Source of the DNA: Streptomyces sp. NA02950
Lineage (GTDB): Bacteria; Actinomycetota; Actinomycetes; Streptomycetales; Streptomycetaceae
Assembly: GCF_013364155.1 (NCBI RefSeq)
Contig: NZ_CP054916.1
Location: forward strand, 7,718,001 to 7,782,000
DNA: 64,000 nt
Reading direction: 5' to 3'
Part shown: piece by piece, positions 51,565-63,106 of the stretch
Position numbering within the stretch: position 1 is the first letter of the stretch
Layout: every line of letters starts with the position of its first letter
Notes under the pieces: generated by a model
Told to the model about the DNA's origin: nothing
Seen by the model: the letters and a program-made list of their open reading frames with translations, nothing else
The model's database searches: none
Translations under genes and position numbers: made by a program

Positions 51565-51575
51565 TGGTCAGACCA
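51565..51575. promoter_or_regulatory. LldR/FadR-type operator, regulator-proximal
   Basis: An identical TGGTCAGACCA, 80 bp centre to centre from the first copy and 90 bp upstream of the regulator ATG. The spacing suits looping between two dimers and control of both divergent genes. Confidence 0.8.
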
Positions 51576-51665
51576 AAGCTAGGTCTCCCGACGAGTAGGA
51601 TCAGATATGAGCCGAAGGATGGGATAACGCCGGGTAACGCAATCGACGCAGGGGGAGCGGGCCCG

Positions 51666-52439
51666 ATGGCTGATATGACCGCGGCCTGGGAGCCGGTGCC
51701 GCGCTCCAGGACCTTCGAACTCGTCCTCGCCCGGATCGAGGAGCAGATTCTGGCGGGCAACCTGCGCGTCGGCGACCGGCTGCCACCGGAGCGCGAGCTC
51801 GTCGAACTCCTGGGAGTGAGCCGGGCCGCCGTCCGCGAGGCCCTGCGCGTCCTGGAAGCACAAGGCGTCGTCAGGTCCCGGGTCGGCACGGGACCCGCCT
51901 CCGGCAGCGTGATCTCCGCCATGCCGAGCGACGGTCTCAGCCAGCTGCTCCGGTTTCACATGGCACTGGCGAACTTCCCGCTCATGGACGTCGTCGAGGC
52001 TCGCGCCACGCTGGAGCGGTCGAGCGCCCGGCTCGCCGCGGAGCGCGCCACGGAAGACGATCTCGCCCGGATACGTGCTCCACTCGCCCGCATGGACGAG
52101 GCCGGCCTGCCCCGCGAGGAGTTCAACGATCACGACACCGCATTCCACGTGGCCATCGCCGAGGCGGGGGGCAACCGGCTGATGGCCGACATGACCATCG
52201 CCGTCCGCAGCGCCGTGCGGCACACCCTGCTCACGGCGTTCCACAAACTCTCCGATTGGGAAGCGGTGGCCGCACGGCTGCGCGCGGAGCACCACGCCAT
52301 CTACGACGCCATCGTCGACCACCAACCCCAGCGGACCGGCGATCTCGTGGAGGCACACATCCGCGGCATCCACCGCGATGTGGTCATGGCGGTCCTGGAG
52401 CCGGGCAAGCCGAGCGGTCGCACACCCCGTCGCGAGTGA
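51666..52439 (+). CDS. GntR/FadR-type lactate-responsive regulator (LldR-like)
   Basis: 257 residues. Winged helix: RIEEQILAGNLRVGDRLPPE, RELVELLGVSRAAVREALRV, LEAQGVVRSRVGTG. FCD domain with Asp and His metal/ligand residues (EFNDHDTAFHVAIAEAGGNR, LRAEHHAIYDAIVDHQ, EAHIRGIHRD). ATG 51666 follows GGGGGAG. Divergent from lctP with two perfect operators between, so it is expected to repress lctP and itself until lactate binds. Confidence 0.92.
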   Translation: MADMTAAWEPVPRSRTFELVLARIEEQILAGNLRVGDRLPPERELVELLGVSRAAVREALRVLEAQGVVRSRVGTGPASGSVISAMPSDGLSQLLRFHMALANFPLMDVVEARATLERSSARLAAERATEDDLARIRAPLARMDEAGLPREEFNDHDTAFHVAIAEAGGNRLMADMTIAVRSAVRHTLLTAFHKLSDWEAVAARLRAEHHAIYDAIVDHQPQRTGDLVEAHIRGIHRDVVMAVLEPGKPSGRTPRRE

Positions 52440-52679
52440 CGACCCCATCGCCGCCCGCCCCAGCCATGATGACGCCCGTCGTCTCGGCCACGGTGCCTGC
52501 CGGCGACGCGTTGGTGCTCGACATCGTTGACGGGGTAGGTGAGGGCGGCTGGACGACGACGCGCAGTACCCGGCCATACGCTTAGCGTGCAGCCGCAGCT
52601 CGGCGCGCGCACCGGGGCCGGCCCAGATGGATGCGCCGCGGGTGGGAGTGGTGTGGTCAGGCCGCTGGAATGATGGGAT

Positions 52680-53038
52680 GCGGCCAAAGACGCGGAACTG
52701 CTTGTGCCGCGACACGAGAACGCGGTGCTGCGCGGGCAGCGCACGAGGCCTGTGCGGTACGAGCCGGCGGATCGGCTGTGGTTCGCTGCGCTGTCGTCGC
52801 TGATCCCCCGGTGCCGGTGGGCGAGCGTGTTCCCGGTGACGCGCGTGACGCTGCTCGCATGGCGCCGCGGGCCGATCGCCCGGAAGTCCGACTCGGACAC
52901 TTGGCCGGCTCGACAACGGTCTGGGAGATCCTCACGGTGGCGGGCATCGACCCAGCCCCACGCCGGAGAGGCCCGGCGTGGCGCGAGTTCCTGACCGCCC
53001 GAGGGATCAACGCCTGCGACTTCCTGCGCGTCGACTGA
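52680..53038 (+). mobile_element. Integrase-core (IS3/IS481-like) transposase fossil
   Basis: One frame reads LRGQRTRPVRYEPADRLWFA, ALSSLIPRCRWASVFPVTRV and TLLAWRRGPIARK. After a shift another gives STTVWEILTVAGIDPAPRRR and GPAWREFLTARGINACDFLRVD. Together they match the N-terminal half of an integrase-core transposase with a roughly 40-residue internal deletion. The DDE catalytic core beyond ACDF is missing. Confidence 0.75.
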
Positions 53039-53108
53039 TCGGCCTGCGCCCCCTGGCGGGTCCTGCCGCGAAGGTGTCGACCCGCCAGGGGGCCAAGGGC
53101 GGGTCGGG

Positions 53109-53972
53109 TTACCGGGAGCGTACGACGGCCTCCAGGACCTCGTGGACGGTGTTCGCGGGGTGGCCGATGGTGGCTTCCAGCGTGGGATCGGTGACGTTGA
53201 ACTCGCCCTTGCGCGATGCGGTGAACATCGTCAAAGAGAACTCCGCAGCCGGCCGCGGCATCCCGCCGGCGACTGCGGCGGAAGTCCACTCGTTGTCGTC
53301 CATGACGACTCGGGTGATGGTCCGGCCGGTGATGCGGCTGAGGATGTCGGCAACGTCGGCGAAGTCCAGCGTGTGGGGGGCTGTCAGCGGCGGTGTGATC
53401 CCTTCGAGTGCTCCCTCTTCGGTCAGAGCGATGGCGGCGGCTTCTGCCAGGTCCTCGTGGGCCGTCCAGGACATCGGGCCGTCCTGCGGCACGGCGAGCG
53501 TGCCGGTCTCCAGCGCCGCGCCGATGTAGGAACCCAAGGTGGAGGCATAGAAGCCGTTGCGAAGGGCGGTGTAGGGGACTCCTTGCTGCTTGAGGTGTTC
53601 CTCGGTGGCCGCGTGGACCTTCTGTGGGGGGAAGCACGATGTGGGGGAGGCGGCTTGGTGGCTGGTGTACAGGATGCGTTGGGCACCCGCTTCCCGCGCC
53701 GCGTCGATGGCGGTGCTGTTGGCGGTCAACGCACCGCCACCCCGAATGGCCGCGGAGACGACCAGGACGCGCTCGGCGCCTTCGAAGGCGTGCTTCAGGC
53801 TGTCGGGTTCGGTGAAGTCTCCCGCCCGGACTCGGACGCCGCGCTCGGCGAGGTCGGCAGCCTTGCTCACGTCGCGCACGCTGACGCCGATCCTGTCGGC
53901 CGGTACCCGCTCCAGCAGGCGGTCGACGATCAGCGCTCCGAGGCGGCCGGTGGCTCCCGTGACGATCAGCAT
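53109..53972 (-). CDS. NmrA-like NAD(P)-binding oxidoreductase (QorB/SDR family)
   Basis: 287 residues. Rossmann motif VTGATGRLGALIVDRLLERV, then VLVVSAAIRG, ILYTSHQAASPTSC, ALRNGFYASTLGSYIGAALE and AHEDLAEAAAIAL. Family members are NAD(P)H:quinone oxidoreductases or NmrA redox sensors. It is divergent from the TetR gene at 54190, with palindromes between, so it is the likely target of that repressor. Confidence 0.88.
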   Translation of the reverse strand: MLIVTGATGRLGALIVDRLLERVPADRIGVSVRDVSKAADLAERGVRVRAGDFTEPDSLKHAFEGAERVLVVSAAIRGGGALTANSTAIDAAREAGAQRILYTSHQAASPTSCFPPQKVHAATEEHLKQQGVPYTALRNGFYASTLGSYIGAALETGTLAVPQDGPMSWTAHEDLAEAAAIALTEEGALEGITPPLTAPHTLDFADVADILSRITGRTITRVVMDDNEWTSAAVAGGMPRPAAEFSLTMFTASRKGEFNVTDPTLEATIGHPANTVHEVLEAVVRSR

Positions 53973-54016
53973 TGGTGACTCCCATCTGGCGGTCTTTCCA
54001 ATGGAACAGAAATGAC

Positions 54017-54034
54017 GGTATCATTGATAATGCC
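54017..54034. promoter_or_regulatory. Imperfect palindrome upstream of the NmrA-like gene
   Basis: GGTATCATTGATAATGCC, 45 bp upstream of the oxidoreductase ATG. Its GGTATC arm is the complement of the GATACC element in the sites next to tetR, so it may be a weaker site for the same repressor. Confidence 0.4.
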
Positions 54035-54145
54035 ATTGGATGAACCGTTGGTACTCAAGGGATGCGCCGTAGGTGCTCATGCGGGTGATCGGCCTCGTTT
54101 GCCGGCAGCTTCGGGCAGATCGCTCAGCAGTGGATCGGAAATAAC

Positions 54146-54186
54146 GGCGATAACATCGCCTGTCAGGCAGAGGCGATACCATCGTC
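54146..54186. promoter_or_regulatory. Two tandem TetR-type operators
   Basis: GGCGAT-AAC-ATCGCC (54146-54160, perfect) and GGCGAT-ACC-ATCGTC (54172-54186, one mismatch), 26 bp apart centre to centre. The second ends 3 bp before the tetR ATG. Strong autoregulatory signal. Confidence 0.75.
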
Positions 54187-54189
54187 TCC

Positions 54190-54876
54190 ATGGCATCGAA
54201 CACGCAGCGGCGAGACATCACCCGGGACCGCATCGTGAAGGCTGCGGCCGGCCTGCTGCGCGACCAAGGGCCGGCCGCGGTGACCACGCGCCGTGTGGCC
54301 GACGAGGCCGGGTTGCAGCCCCCTGCTCTTTACCGCTTCTTCCAGGACAAGGACGACCTGCTGGATGCTGCCGCGGAGCACGTCTTCGCCCAACATGTGG
54401 CGAGCAAGCAGACCACCGCGCCCTCGGACGACCCGGTAGAAGACCTCCGCGCCGGATGGAACACGCAGATCAGCTTCGGCCTGGCCAACCCGTACGTCTA
54501 CGGCCTGCTGCTCGACCCGGCCCGCGCACGCGACACTCCGGCACAGGTCAAGGGTGTGCTGATCCTTGCCGAGCGTGTGCACAGAATCGCCGCCGCCGGG
54601 CGGCTTCGGGTGAGTGAGGAACGCGCCGTCAACCTCATCCGCTCGGCGGGGACCGGAACCGTCCACACCCTGCTGACCCTGCCACCGGAGCAAAGCGACC
54701 CGCACCTGGCCGACGCCGCCTTCGACGCGGTCGCTCGCGCCATCCTCGTAGATCAGCCCGCTGTCCCCACCCAGGACCCGGCGGCCGTCGTTGCGGCCTT
54801 CCGCACCCTCCTGCCCGAACTGCCCAGTCTCAGCAAGGCTGAAGCCACGCTTCTCGACGAGTGGCTGCAACGCTGA
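54190..54876 (+). CDS. TetR-family transcriptional regulator
   Basis: 228 residues. HTH: RDRIVKAAAGLLRDQGPAAV, TTRRVADEAGLQPPALYRFF, QDKDDLLDAAAEH. The C-terminal domain is all-helical and unspecific. Divergent from the NmrA-like oxidoreductase with three related palindromes between, implying repression of both genes until a small ligand binds. Confidence 0.92.
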   Translation: MASNTQRRDITRDRIVKAAAGLLRDQGPAAVTTRRVADEAGLQPPALYRFFQDKDDLLDAAAEHVFAQHVASKQTTAPSDDPVEDLRAGWNTQISFGLANPYVYGLLLDPARARDTPAQVKGVLILAERVHRIAAAGRLRVSEERAVNLIRSAGTGTVHTLLTLPPEQSDPHLADAAFDAVARAILVDQPAVPTQDPAAVVAAFRTLLPELPSLSKAEATLLDEWLQR

Positions 54877-55130
54877 TCCATCACCGCGCTAGGGGGTGGC
54901 CGATGGGGCGTGCGGCTGGTCTGGAAGGATCAGTCCGCAGCGGTCGAACGCGAAGGACGGGATGATGGACGGGGGTGACGCGACCTGTTGACGTATGACG
55001 AACACCGTCTCGTTGCCTGCGGTGTGAGCGGTGGAGTACGACGGCTCCCCGTTGACCAGGGGCATCGACCGCTCCACCGCCAGGGCCTTCTACCTGCAGG
55101 TCCGTAGCTCGATCGCCGATTACCGAAAAG

Positions 55131-55694
55131 TCATATTCGGCGCGGTACGGCTCCGTCCTGCCAGCGGTAGAGGTCGCGCAGCAGGGAAATCTCGGCGCCG
55201 TGATGGATCAGCTCCTTGTTGACGTGCTGGACGATGACCTCCATGGGAATCCGCTCGGGACCCACCGCGGGCGGATTCTCCAGCTCGGCGTCCGAGAGTT
55301 CGCGGACCCCCGCGTTCCATCTCCCGTACATCTCATCGAGCTGATGGAGCGCCTCGTCAGCGGTCCCCGCGTAGGCGAACGTCTGGGAGTCGACGTCCTG
55401 GCCGCCGAAGTGCCATCCGACCCGATAGCCCAGGCACGAGACGATGATGTGCGCCAGCCGCCAGGCAATCGTGGTCACCGGCGCCGGCACCGGGTCAGGG
55501 GACGCGAAGTCCATCGTCCACTCCCCCGAACCTGCCGACATCGGTGCGGCCGACCTGCCACGTGGGCGGATGCTCCAGCAGCCGCGCACCGGCTCCCAGA
55601 AGTACTCGTCATCGCCAAGACCGTCCAGCCGCGGCCGCAGGTTCTTGCGCCAGTGCCGGTCCAACTGCTCCGCGAGCCGCTCGCTTCTTGTCAT
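55131..55694 (-). CDS. DinB/mycothiol-transferase-like protein
   Basis: 187 residues of the DinB four-helix superfamily. A His triad is suggested by TIAWRLAHIIVSCLGYRV and VIVQHVNKELIHHGAEISLL plus an upstream acidic/His position. N-terminal SERLAEQLDRHWRKNLRPRL. Family members are metal-dependent thiol transferases, often for mycothiol in actinobacteria. Stands alone between a TetR gene and an IS fragment. Confidence 0.82.
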   Translation of the reverse strand: MTRSERLAEQLDRHWRKNLRPRLDGLGDDEYFWEPVRGCWSIRPRGRSAAPMSAGSGEWTMDFASPDPVPAPVTTIAWRLAHIIVSCLGYRVGWHFGGQDVDSQTFAYAGTADEALHQLDEMYGRWNAGVRELSDAELENPPAVGPERIPMEVIVQHVNKELIHHGAEISLLRDLYRWQDGAVPRRI

Positions 55695-55859
55695 TTCCGC
55701 ACTCTACAGACCACGGAGACCTGGCCGCGGGCCTCGCGGACGCCGTCGCCGGCCGTGCGCGAGAACGTACCGCACCGGGAGATGCGCGACCCGGACAACG
55801 AGCTGTCTGTCCGTGAGCTCGCCGCCGGCCGGGCGGTGTTCCTCGGTGGGTACGAGTAG

Positions 55860-56035
55860 AGGCGCCGGCCGCGTGCTGATGAGCGCGGCAGGTCGTGGAG
55901 TCGACGCCGACCATGCTCCAGTCGATCGGCCTTCCGCGTCGGCGCCGGACTGGACGGCCCGCGGGATGCTCTCCCACGTGCCGTCCGTCGACCACCTGCG
56001 ACGACGATCGCGCACCGTCTTCCGCCTGCCAAAAC
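55860..56035 (-). mobile_element. IS5-family transposase internal fragment
   Basis: Two minus-strand frames give RRKTVRDRRRRWSTDGTWES then, after a shift, RPIDWSMVGVDSTTCRAHQH-AAGA. These correspond to the region around the first catalytic Asp (VDST) of an IS5-group transposase. Both ends are missing. Confidence 0.75.
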
Positions 56036-56124
56036 TGGGGGATACGACACAGGGCTCATGGGCGGCCGGTTGACGACGGACCCTCGAGTCCTCCGGACCG
56101 GCCGAGGGCGTGACAGTGGGTCAG

Positions 56125-57213
56125 TTACTTGGTGCGCAGCATGAGTGCGTGGCGTGTGTTGTCGCCGTAGACGCCCGTTTCGTCACCGCGGACGCCGTAC
56201 CACTGCTGGAATCTGGCCACGGCCGCTCGGACCTCGTCGTCGTAGCGGCCATCGATCGCGCCGCCGACGTACATGTCCGGGATTTGGAGCAGACGGACCT
56301 GCAGTTCGTACACCCCATGGCCCGTGTCGCCCTGGCGCAGCACGCCCGTGCCCGGGACCTCGGGGAGCGGGGGAGCGGGGCTGTCGGGCGGCGGTGGCCG
56401 GTCCGGCCGCTCGGAGGGAACGGACGGGGCCGCCGGTGCCGGGTTGTCTCTGACCAGCGGAGAAGAGGCGAGGATCAGTCCGCTCACAGCGCCCAGTCCG
56501 AAGACTCCCGCGACACGAGTGGTCCGGCGGCCCGTGAAGCGCCGCCATCCTCGGTCTCTCTTCCTCGCGTGCGTGCGGGCTGGTGCTGGGGGCGATGCCT
56601 CGTCCGGGGACGGAGTGAGGATTTGCTCCGACGGCGGGGCCGGCCGCCCGGGTGCGGCCGACCATTTGAGGTGCGGGTGCGGGTGCGGGTGCGGGTGCGG
56701 GTGCGGGTGTGGGCCGGTGGTGCCGCGCCCGGCCTCCCGTGCAGGAAGCGAGGTCCGCGGCGGCGCGCCGTACGTCAGGCCTGCATCGCTCACCGTGGGC
56801 GGCCTTCCCACGAGCGGTGCGGTTCCCACTGACGGGGGCGGAACCGGCTCCAGATGCCTGTCGCGCATCCACAGCGGCTCCACGCTGTGCGGCTCGACGT
56901 CGTGCGGAGGATCCGGATCAAGGCACTCGGGCCCAGGCCCTGCCGGCTGCTCCAGGCGGGGAGGGGGCGGAGCCGGAGGCGAGGACTCAAGTGGGCTCGC
57001 TCCGGCCAGGCCTGCGTCCGTGGCCGGTTGGCCGGGGTGTTGCCAGGACGGCGGTGGGGACCCAGGCCGGTGCTGCTGCTCGTCGACTGCGTAGAGGTCG
57101 GCGCGTGCGGCGTCCAAGGCGTCCAGCACGGCTTGGAATGAGTCCCATATCTCTTGCGCGAGACCGGAACCCGGACTGTGAGCTCGCTGAGGTTCGGTGT
57201 CGTTGAATCCCAC
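56125..57213 (-). CDS. Membrane-anchored peptidoglycan-binding protein with HP repeats
   Basis: 362 residues starting at GTG 57213 (GGAGGA upstream). A long Pro-rich cytoplasmic region contains seven His-Pro dipeptides in a row (about 169-182). One membrane helix (about 236-253, VAGVFGLGAVSGLILASS) follows, then a Pro-rich linker and a C-terminal PG_binding_1 domain (LRQGDTGHGVYELQVRLLQI, DGRYDDEVRAAVARFQQWYG). The topology puts the peptidoglycan-binding domain outside. The HP tract could bind metal or be simple repeat slippage. Confidence 0.85.
   Translation of the reverse strand: MGFNDTEPQRAHSPGSGLAQEIWDSFQAVLDALDAARADLYAVDEQQHRPGSPPPSWQHPGQPATDAGLAGASPLESSPPAPPPPRLEQPAGPGPECLDPDPPHDVEPHSVEPLWMRDRHLEPVPPPSVGTAPLVGRPPTVSDAGLTYGAPPRTSLPAREAGRGTTGPHPHPHPHPHPHPHLKWSAAPGRPAPPSEQILTPSPDEASPPAPARTHARKRDRGWRRFTGRRTTRVAGVFGLGAVSGLILASSPLVRDNPAPAAPSVPSERPDRPPPPDSPAPPLPEVPGTGVLRQGDTGHGVYELQVRLLQIPDMYVGGAIDGRYDDEVRAAVARFQQWYGVRGDETGVYGDNTRHALMLRTK
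56671..56712. repeat. GTGCGG hexanucleotide microsatellite
   Basis: About seven copies of a six-base unit, the last with one change. On the minus strand it encodes the (His-Pro)n tract. Six-base steps keep the frame, so the length may vary between strains without breaking the gene. Confidence 0.9.
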
Positions 57214-57363
57214 CTGCAGTCCTCCTCAACCCACGTCCGTGGAATGTCGTGTCGCGGACCCGGCTTCGCTGTGTCGTTGTGAGGCGATACGCAGCCCGTG
57301 CGGCCTTGTCTCAACCGCCCTGGGGTCTGTCGTCAATGTGATCTCGGTTGGTGGATCATGGTC

Positions 57364-57600
57364 GGGTGATACGCCGCCGGGAACTGACTGACGCCGAGGG
57401 GACTTCGTGCGGCCGCTGCTGCCCCCGGACGTCGATGGGGCGGACTCGGCTGGACGACCTGACGGTGTTGAACCGGACCGTGTGGAAGTCCCGGGCCGGG
57501 GTGGCCTGGCGGGATGTGCCCGAGCGGTACGGATCCTGGGCGAGCCGCACACCCGGATCCGGCCCGCACACCCGGATCCGGATCTGGGCCGCGGAGGCGC
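57364..57600 (+). mobile_element. IS5-family transposase N-terminal fragment
   Basis: The plus strand carries VIRRRELTDAEGTSC, a shifted PLLPPDVDGADSAGRP, then RLDDLTVLNRTVWKSRAGVA and WRDVPERYGSW. This is the start of a Streptomyces IS5-type transposase with frameshifts. It ends in a duplicated CACACCCGGATCCGG. The remainder of the element is missing. Confidence 0.75.
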
Positions 57601-57669
57601 CGACAGGTAACGTGGCGGACTCAGCGAGACCACGAACCCTCATCGCTGCGCTGCCGATCCGGAGGATGT

Positions 57670-57698
57670 CCCGGTCGGCCGATGAGCGGCCGACCGGG
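57670..57698 (-). terminator. Hairpin after katG
   Basis: An 11-bp perfect stem (CCCGGTCGGCC, 57670-57680, with 57688-57698) and a GATGAGC loop, 9 bp beyond the katG stop. Confidence 0.75.
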
Positions 57699-57707
57699 GT
57701 CTCGGGC

Positions 57708-60140
<2,433 letters not shown>

Positions 60141-60204
60141 CTACGAGAACACGCAGAGCACCCCTGGCAACAAGAACTCAAAAGCCCAAAGGCGTACGGG
60201 GGCT

Positions 60205-60468
60205 GTGCTGGAGCGACCGCGAGGGCGCGGTTGGCGTATGACGTTCCAGCGGCGTGTCGTCGCGGAGGTCCTCGACGGCGACCACGTGCATCTCACGACC
60301 GCCGAGGTGCACGGCGGCCGCGCGGCGCGACGGCTGCTCGGGATCTCCCGTGCGACCGTGTACGACGAGGTTGCGCCCGAGCCGCACGACCCAGGGTGCG
60401 GTGGGATGTGCCGCGGCGCCGAGGGTCCGGACTCGCCGGGTGGCTGCTCGATGGCGGTGAAGACATAG
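60205..60468 (+). pseudogene. Truncated Fur/PerR-family regulator (katG-associated)
   Basis: About 87 codons from GTG 60205. The N-terminal DNA-binding part is recognisable: GRGWRMTFQRRVVAEVLDGD, HVHLTTAEVHGGRAARRLLG, ISRATVYDEV. After the recognition helix the sequence degenerates into PEPHDPGCGGMCRGAEGP and stops. No dimerisation domain or metal ligands remain. It sits 308 bp upstream of and divergent from katG. Confidence 0.7.
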
Positions 60469-60662
60469 AGCCGCGCGCCCGTCCGGGTACGGATTGCGGT
60501 ACCCCCGGACGGGTTCTCCCGGGCCAGGCAGGATCGCAGCGCACGGTGTTGCGCGCCTGCCCCCGTGCCTTGCAACCGTCGTCCTGGTCGCGCTCGGGGT
60601 CCCGGCCGACCACGGTTGGGTCTCCCTCAACCTCCTCGCGAACACGGAGGAAGAGAGCACTG

Positions 60663-60900
60663 TCAGTGCTCCGCGGGAAGGGGGAGGCGCAGTCGTCTCG
60701 GGCGTTGGATGTCCCGGAGGATCCAGTGCCTGCACCGCTGTTCCACGATCACGTAGAGCGTCCATGCCAGGCCGAGGGAGACGAGGAAGGCGGCGGTCGT
60801 CGCTGCGAGGGCAGCGGCGGTGTCGATGCGCATGACCAGGATGTGGATCATGTGGAAGGCGAAGGACCGCTCTGCCGGGCGCACCAGACGGGGGTGGCGC
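60663..60900 (-). pseudogene. C-terminal fragment of an acyltransferase-3 membrane protein
   Basis: The minus strand ends with ERSFAFHMIHILVM, a helix AAALAATTAAFLVSLGLAWT and LYVIVEQRCRHWIL before a stop. The FAF(Y)MIH and VE(Q/R) elements are the last two helices of OafA/YrhL-type acyltransferases. Everything upstream is lost, and the TetR gene follows immediately. Confidence 0.65.
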
Positions 60901-60973
60901 CATCTGCCGACGAACGAACACGCAGAGGTGCCGAGGTGCCGGTCGGCGCCCTGTTCTTTCGTGCTGCCCAGCC

Positions 60974-61606
60974 CTACATGGTCCGGTATGCCCGGAGAAA
61001 GGTCCGCACTCCCTCGACGACGAGTGGCCGGACGCGGGTGTCCTCCGCGGCATTCGCGGAACCGAGCCTGTCCAGCGCGACGCCGAAGGTCAGCGCGATG
61101 AACTGGTCGGCCGCGAGTCGGGGGTCGGGGACGTCGAGCAGCCCGGCCGCGGCGAGGGCGGCGAACCGCTCGGCAAGTGCCTCGTCGGGGGTGTCGGCCA
61201 TGGAGTTGTAGCCCCGGTGCGGCAGGTGGCCGGATTCCGCCCGGACCAGTCGTTGCAGCGTGGCGTACTCCGCCGAGCCGAGCATGTCGGTCGCGATGCG
61301 CATCGAGAAGGTGACCAGGGCGTCCTCGAGCTCGGCGACCTCGGTGAGGTCGGTGAGGGTGTCGTCGAGGGTGTGCCGGATCGTGGTGATCAGTGACTGG
61401 CCGATGGCGTCGACGACTGCTTGCAGCAGCGTCTGCTTGTCGCCGAAGTAGTCGTAGACCGTCCGCTTGGATACCTCGGCCCGGGCGGCGACCGCGTCGA
61501 CGCTGGACCGGTCGAAGCCGTCTGCGAGGAACAGTTCCCGGGCCGCCGAGAGGATGGCGGCCCGCTTCCGCGTGGATCCCTCGCGCAGTGTCTTCGTGGT
61601 CGGCAT
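60974..61606 (-). CDS. TetR-family transcriptional regulator
   Basis: About 210 residues from ATG 61606 (GTG 61612 is possible). HTH: RAAILSAARELFLADGFDRS, SVDAVAARAEVSKRTVYDYF, GDKQTLLQAVVDAIG. A C-terminal TetR_C-like domain follows. The palindromic operator at 61626-61646 lies just upstream. The MFS gene at 63316 is the likely target, now separated by an IS110 insertion. Confidence 0.92.
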   Translation of the reverse strand: MPTTKTLREGSTRKRAAILSAARELFLADGFDRSSVDAVAARAEVSKRTVYDYFGDKQTLLQAVVDAIGQSLITTIRHTLDDTLTDLTEVAELEDALVTFSMRIATDMLGSAEYATLQRLVRAESGHLPHRGYNSMADTPDEALAERFAALAAAGLLDVPDPRLAADQFIALTFGVALDRLGSANAAEDTRVRPLVVEGVRTFLRAYRTM

Positions 61607-61625
61607 GGGCACATCCTAACTGTTC

Positions 61626-61646
61626 TACACTGCACGGTGTAGTGTA
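61626..61646. promoter_or_regulatory. TetR operator palindrome
   Basis: TACACT...AGTGTA with a nested CTACAC-N6-GTGTAG, 20 bp upstream of the tetR ATG, typical of TetR autoregulation. Confidence 0.65.
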
Positions 61647-61900
61647 ATAATGGGGCTCGGCGGGTGCCGCACTCGTACACCCGCTCCGCCCGGGGAGCCG
61701 TGCATGCGCCACCTCGGGTACCGCTTCCCCCGAGTTCACCCCGCCGGAGGACCTCGGACCTGTCCACGAAGCACCACGCACACCGCGCCCCGCGTGACGG
61801 GCCGCCGTGCTTGCGCCGGGCCCGGCACAGCGGCAGCGCTACGCGTACGGCCGACCTCTTACGTGCCCGGCAATGACGGAAAGGAATCTCAATGATCGTG

Positions 61901-63106
61901 TCAAGCCGCCTGCGTGACCGGTGGGGCGGGGGTGAACGGCCTTTTGTCACGCAGCATCGCCCACAGCACGTCGACCCGGCGGCGGGCGAGTGCGAGCAGG
62001 GCCTGGGTATGCAGCAGGCCCTCGGATCGTTTCTTGAGGTAGTAGTCCCTGGACGGACCGGGCCGCATCATCGCGGTCTGCGCGGCCAGGTAGAAGATGT
62101 GTCGCAGGCGCCGGTTGTAGCGCTTGGGCCGGTGATAGTTGCCGCTGCGGCGGCCGGAGTCCCGCGCGACCGGGGCCAGGCCGGCGTGGGAGGCAAGTCG
62201 GCCGGCATCGCGGTAGCCCGACAGGTCCCCGACGATGGCGACGAACTCGGCGCCGAGGATGGGCCCCATGCCGGGCATGGACTCGATGACCTCGGCGCGG
62301 TCGTCGTCGCGGAAGGTTTCGCGGATCTCCCGGTCGTTGTCCTTGATCCGCTCGTCCAGCGTCAGCAGCTGGTGGGCGAGGTCGCAGACCAGCTTGGCAG
62401 CCCGTTTCTCGCCGGGCAGCACGGTCATCTGGGACTGGGCGGCCTCCACCGCCTTGGTGGCCACGGTGTCGGCGCTTCGGACCTTGCGGCGTTCCAGCCA
62501 GGTCGTCAGCCGCTTGACGCCGATCCGGCGGAGGGCTGCCGGGGTCTGGTACTCGGTCAGCATGACGATGGGCCCCTTGGCCGCGGAGTAGTCGAAGGCC
62601 CGTTCCAGCGCGGGACAGATCCCGACCAGCAGGTCGCGGAGCCGGTTGATCAGTCTCACCCGGTCGGCGATCAGGTCGGCCCGGTAGTTGGTGAGCACCT
62701 GGAGGGTGGTGACCAGCTCCGGGGGTGTGTTCAGCGGGGCGAAGTCCTTCGGGCGCATGCGGGCCTGGTCGGCGATGACACGGGCGTCCTTGGCGTCGGT
62801 CTTGCCCTCCCCACGGTAGGCGCCGGACATACGGTTGACCGTCCGGCCGGGCACGTAGACCACCTGCTGGCCGTGGGCAATCAGCAGGGCCAGCAGCAGG
62901 GTGGAGGCCCTGCCGGAGATATCCACCGCCCACCGCACTTCATCGGCCCGCTCACGGGCGGTGTCGATGAGGGCGAGAATCTGCGACTCGTCGTTGATCA
63001 CCTTCGTCGAGAAAAGTGTCTCGCCGTCGGCGTCGACCGCCACCGCCCAGTGATGCCCCTTGCCGGCGTCGATGCCGACCCATATCCGCGTGTGAGACGT
63101 GCTCAA
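61901..63106 (-). mobile_element. IS110-family transposase (DEDD), apparently intact
   Basis: 401 residues from TTG 63106 (GGAG 8 bp upstream). The N-terminal DEDD_Tnp_IS110 RuvC-like domain begins IWVGIDAGKGHHWAVAVD and includes EGKTDAKDARVIADQAR. The C-terminal Transposase_20 domain has VIESMPGMGPILGAEFVAIV and GRLASHAGLAPVARDSGRRS with the presumed catalytic Ser. No frameshift or internal stop. IS110 elements have no inverted repeats, so exact ends cannot be set from one copy. The non-coding flank upstream of the gene belongs to the element. Confidence 0.9.

Noticed and set aside
56671-56712. Repeat array considered as CRISPR-like
   Set aside because: Six-base units without spacers; it is a microsatellite inside a coding region. 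No CRISPR array or cas gene is present in the window.
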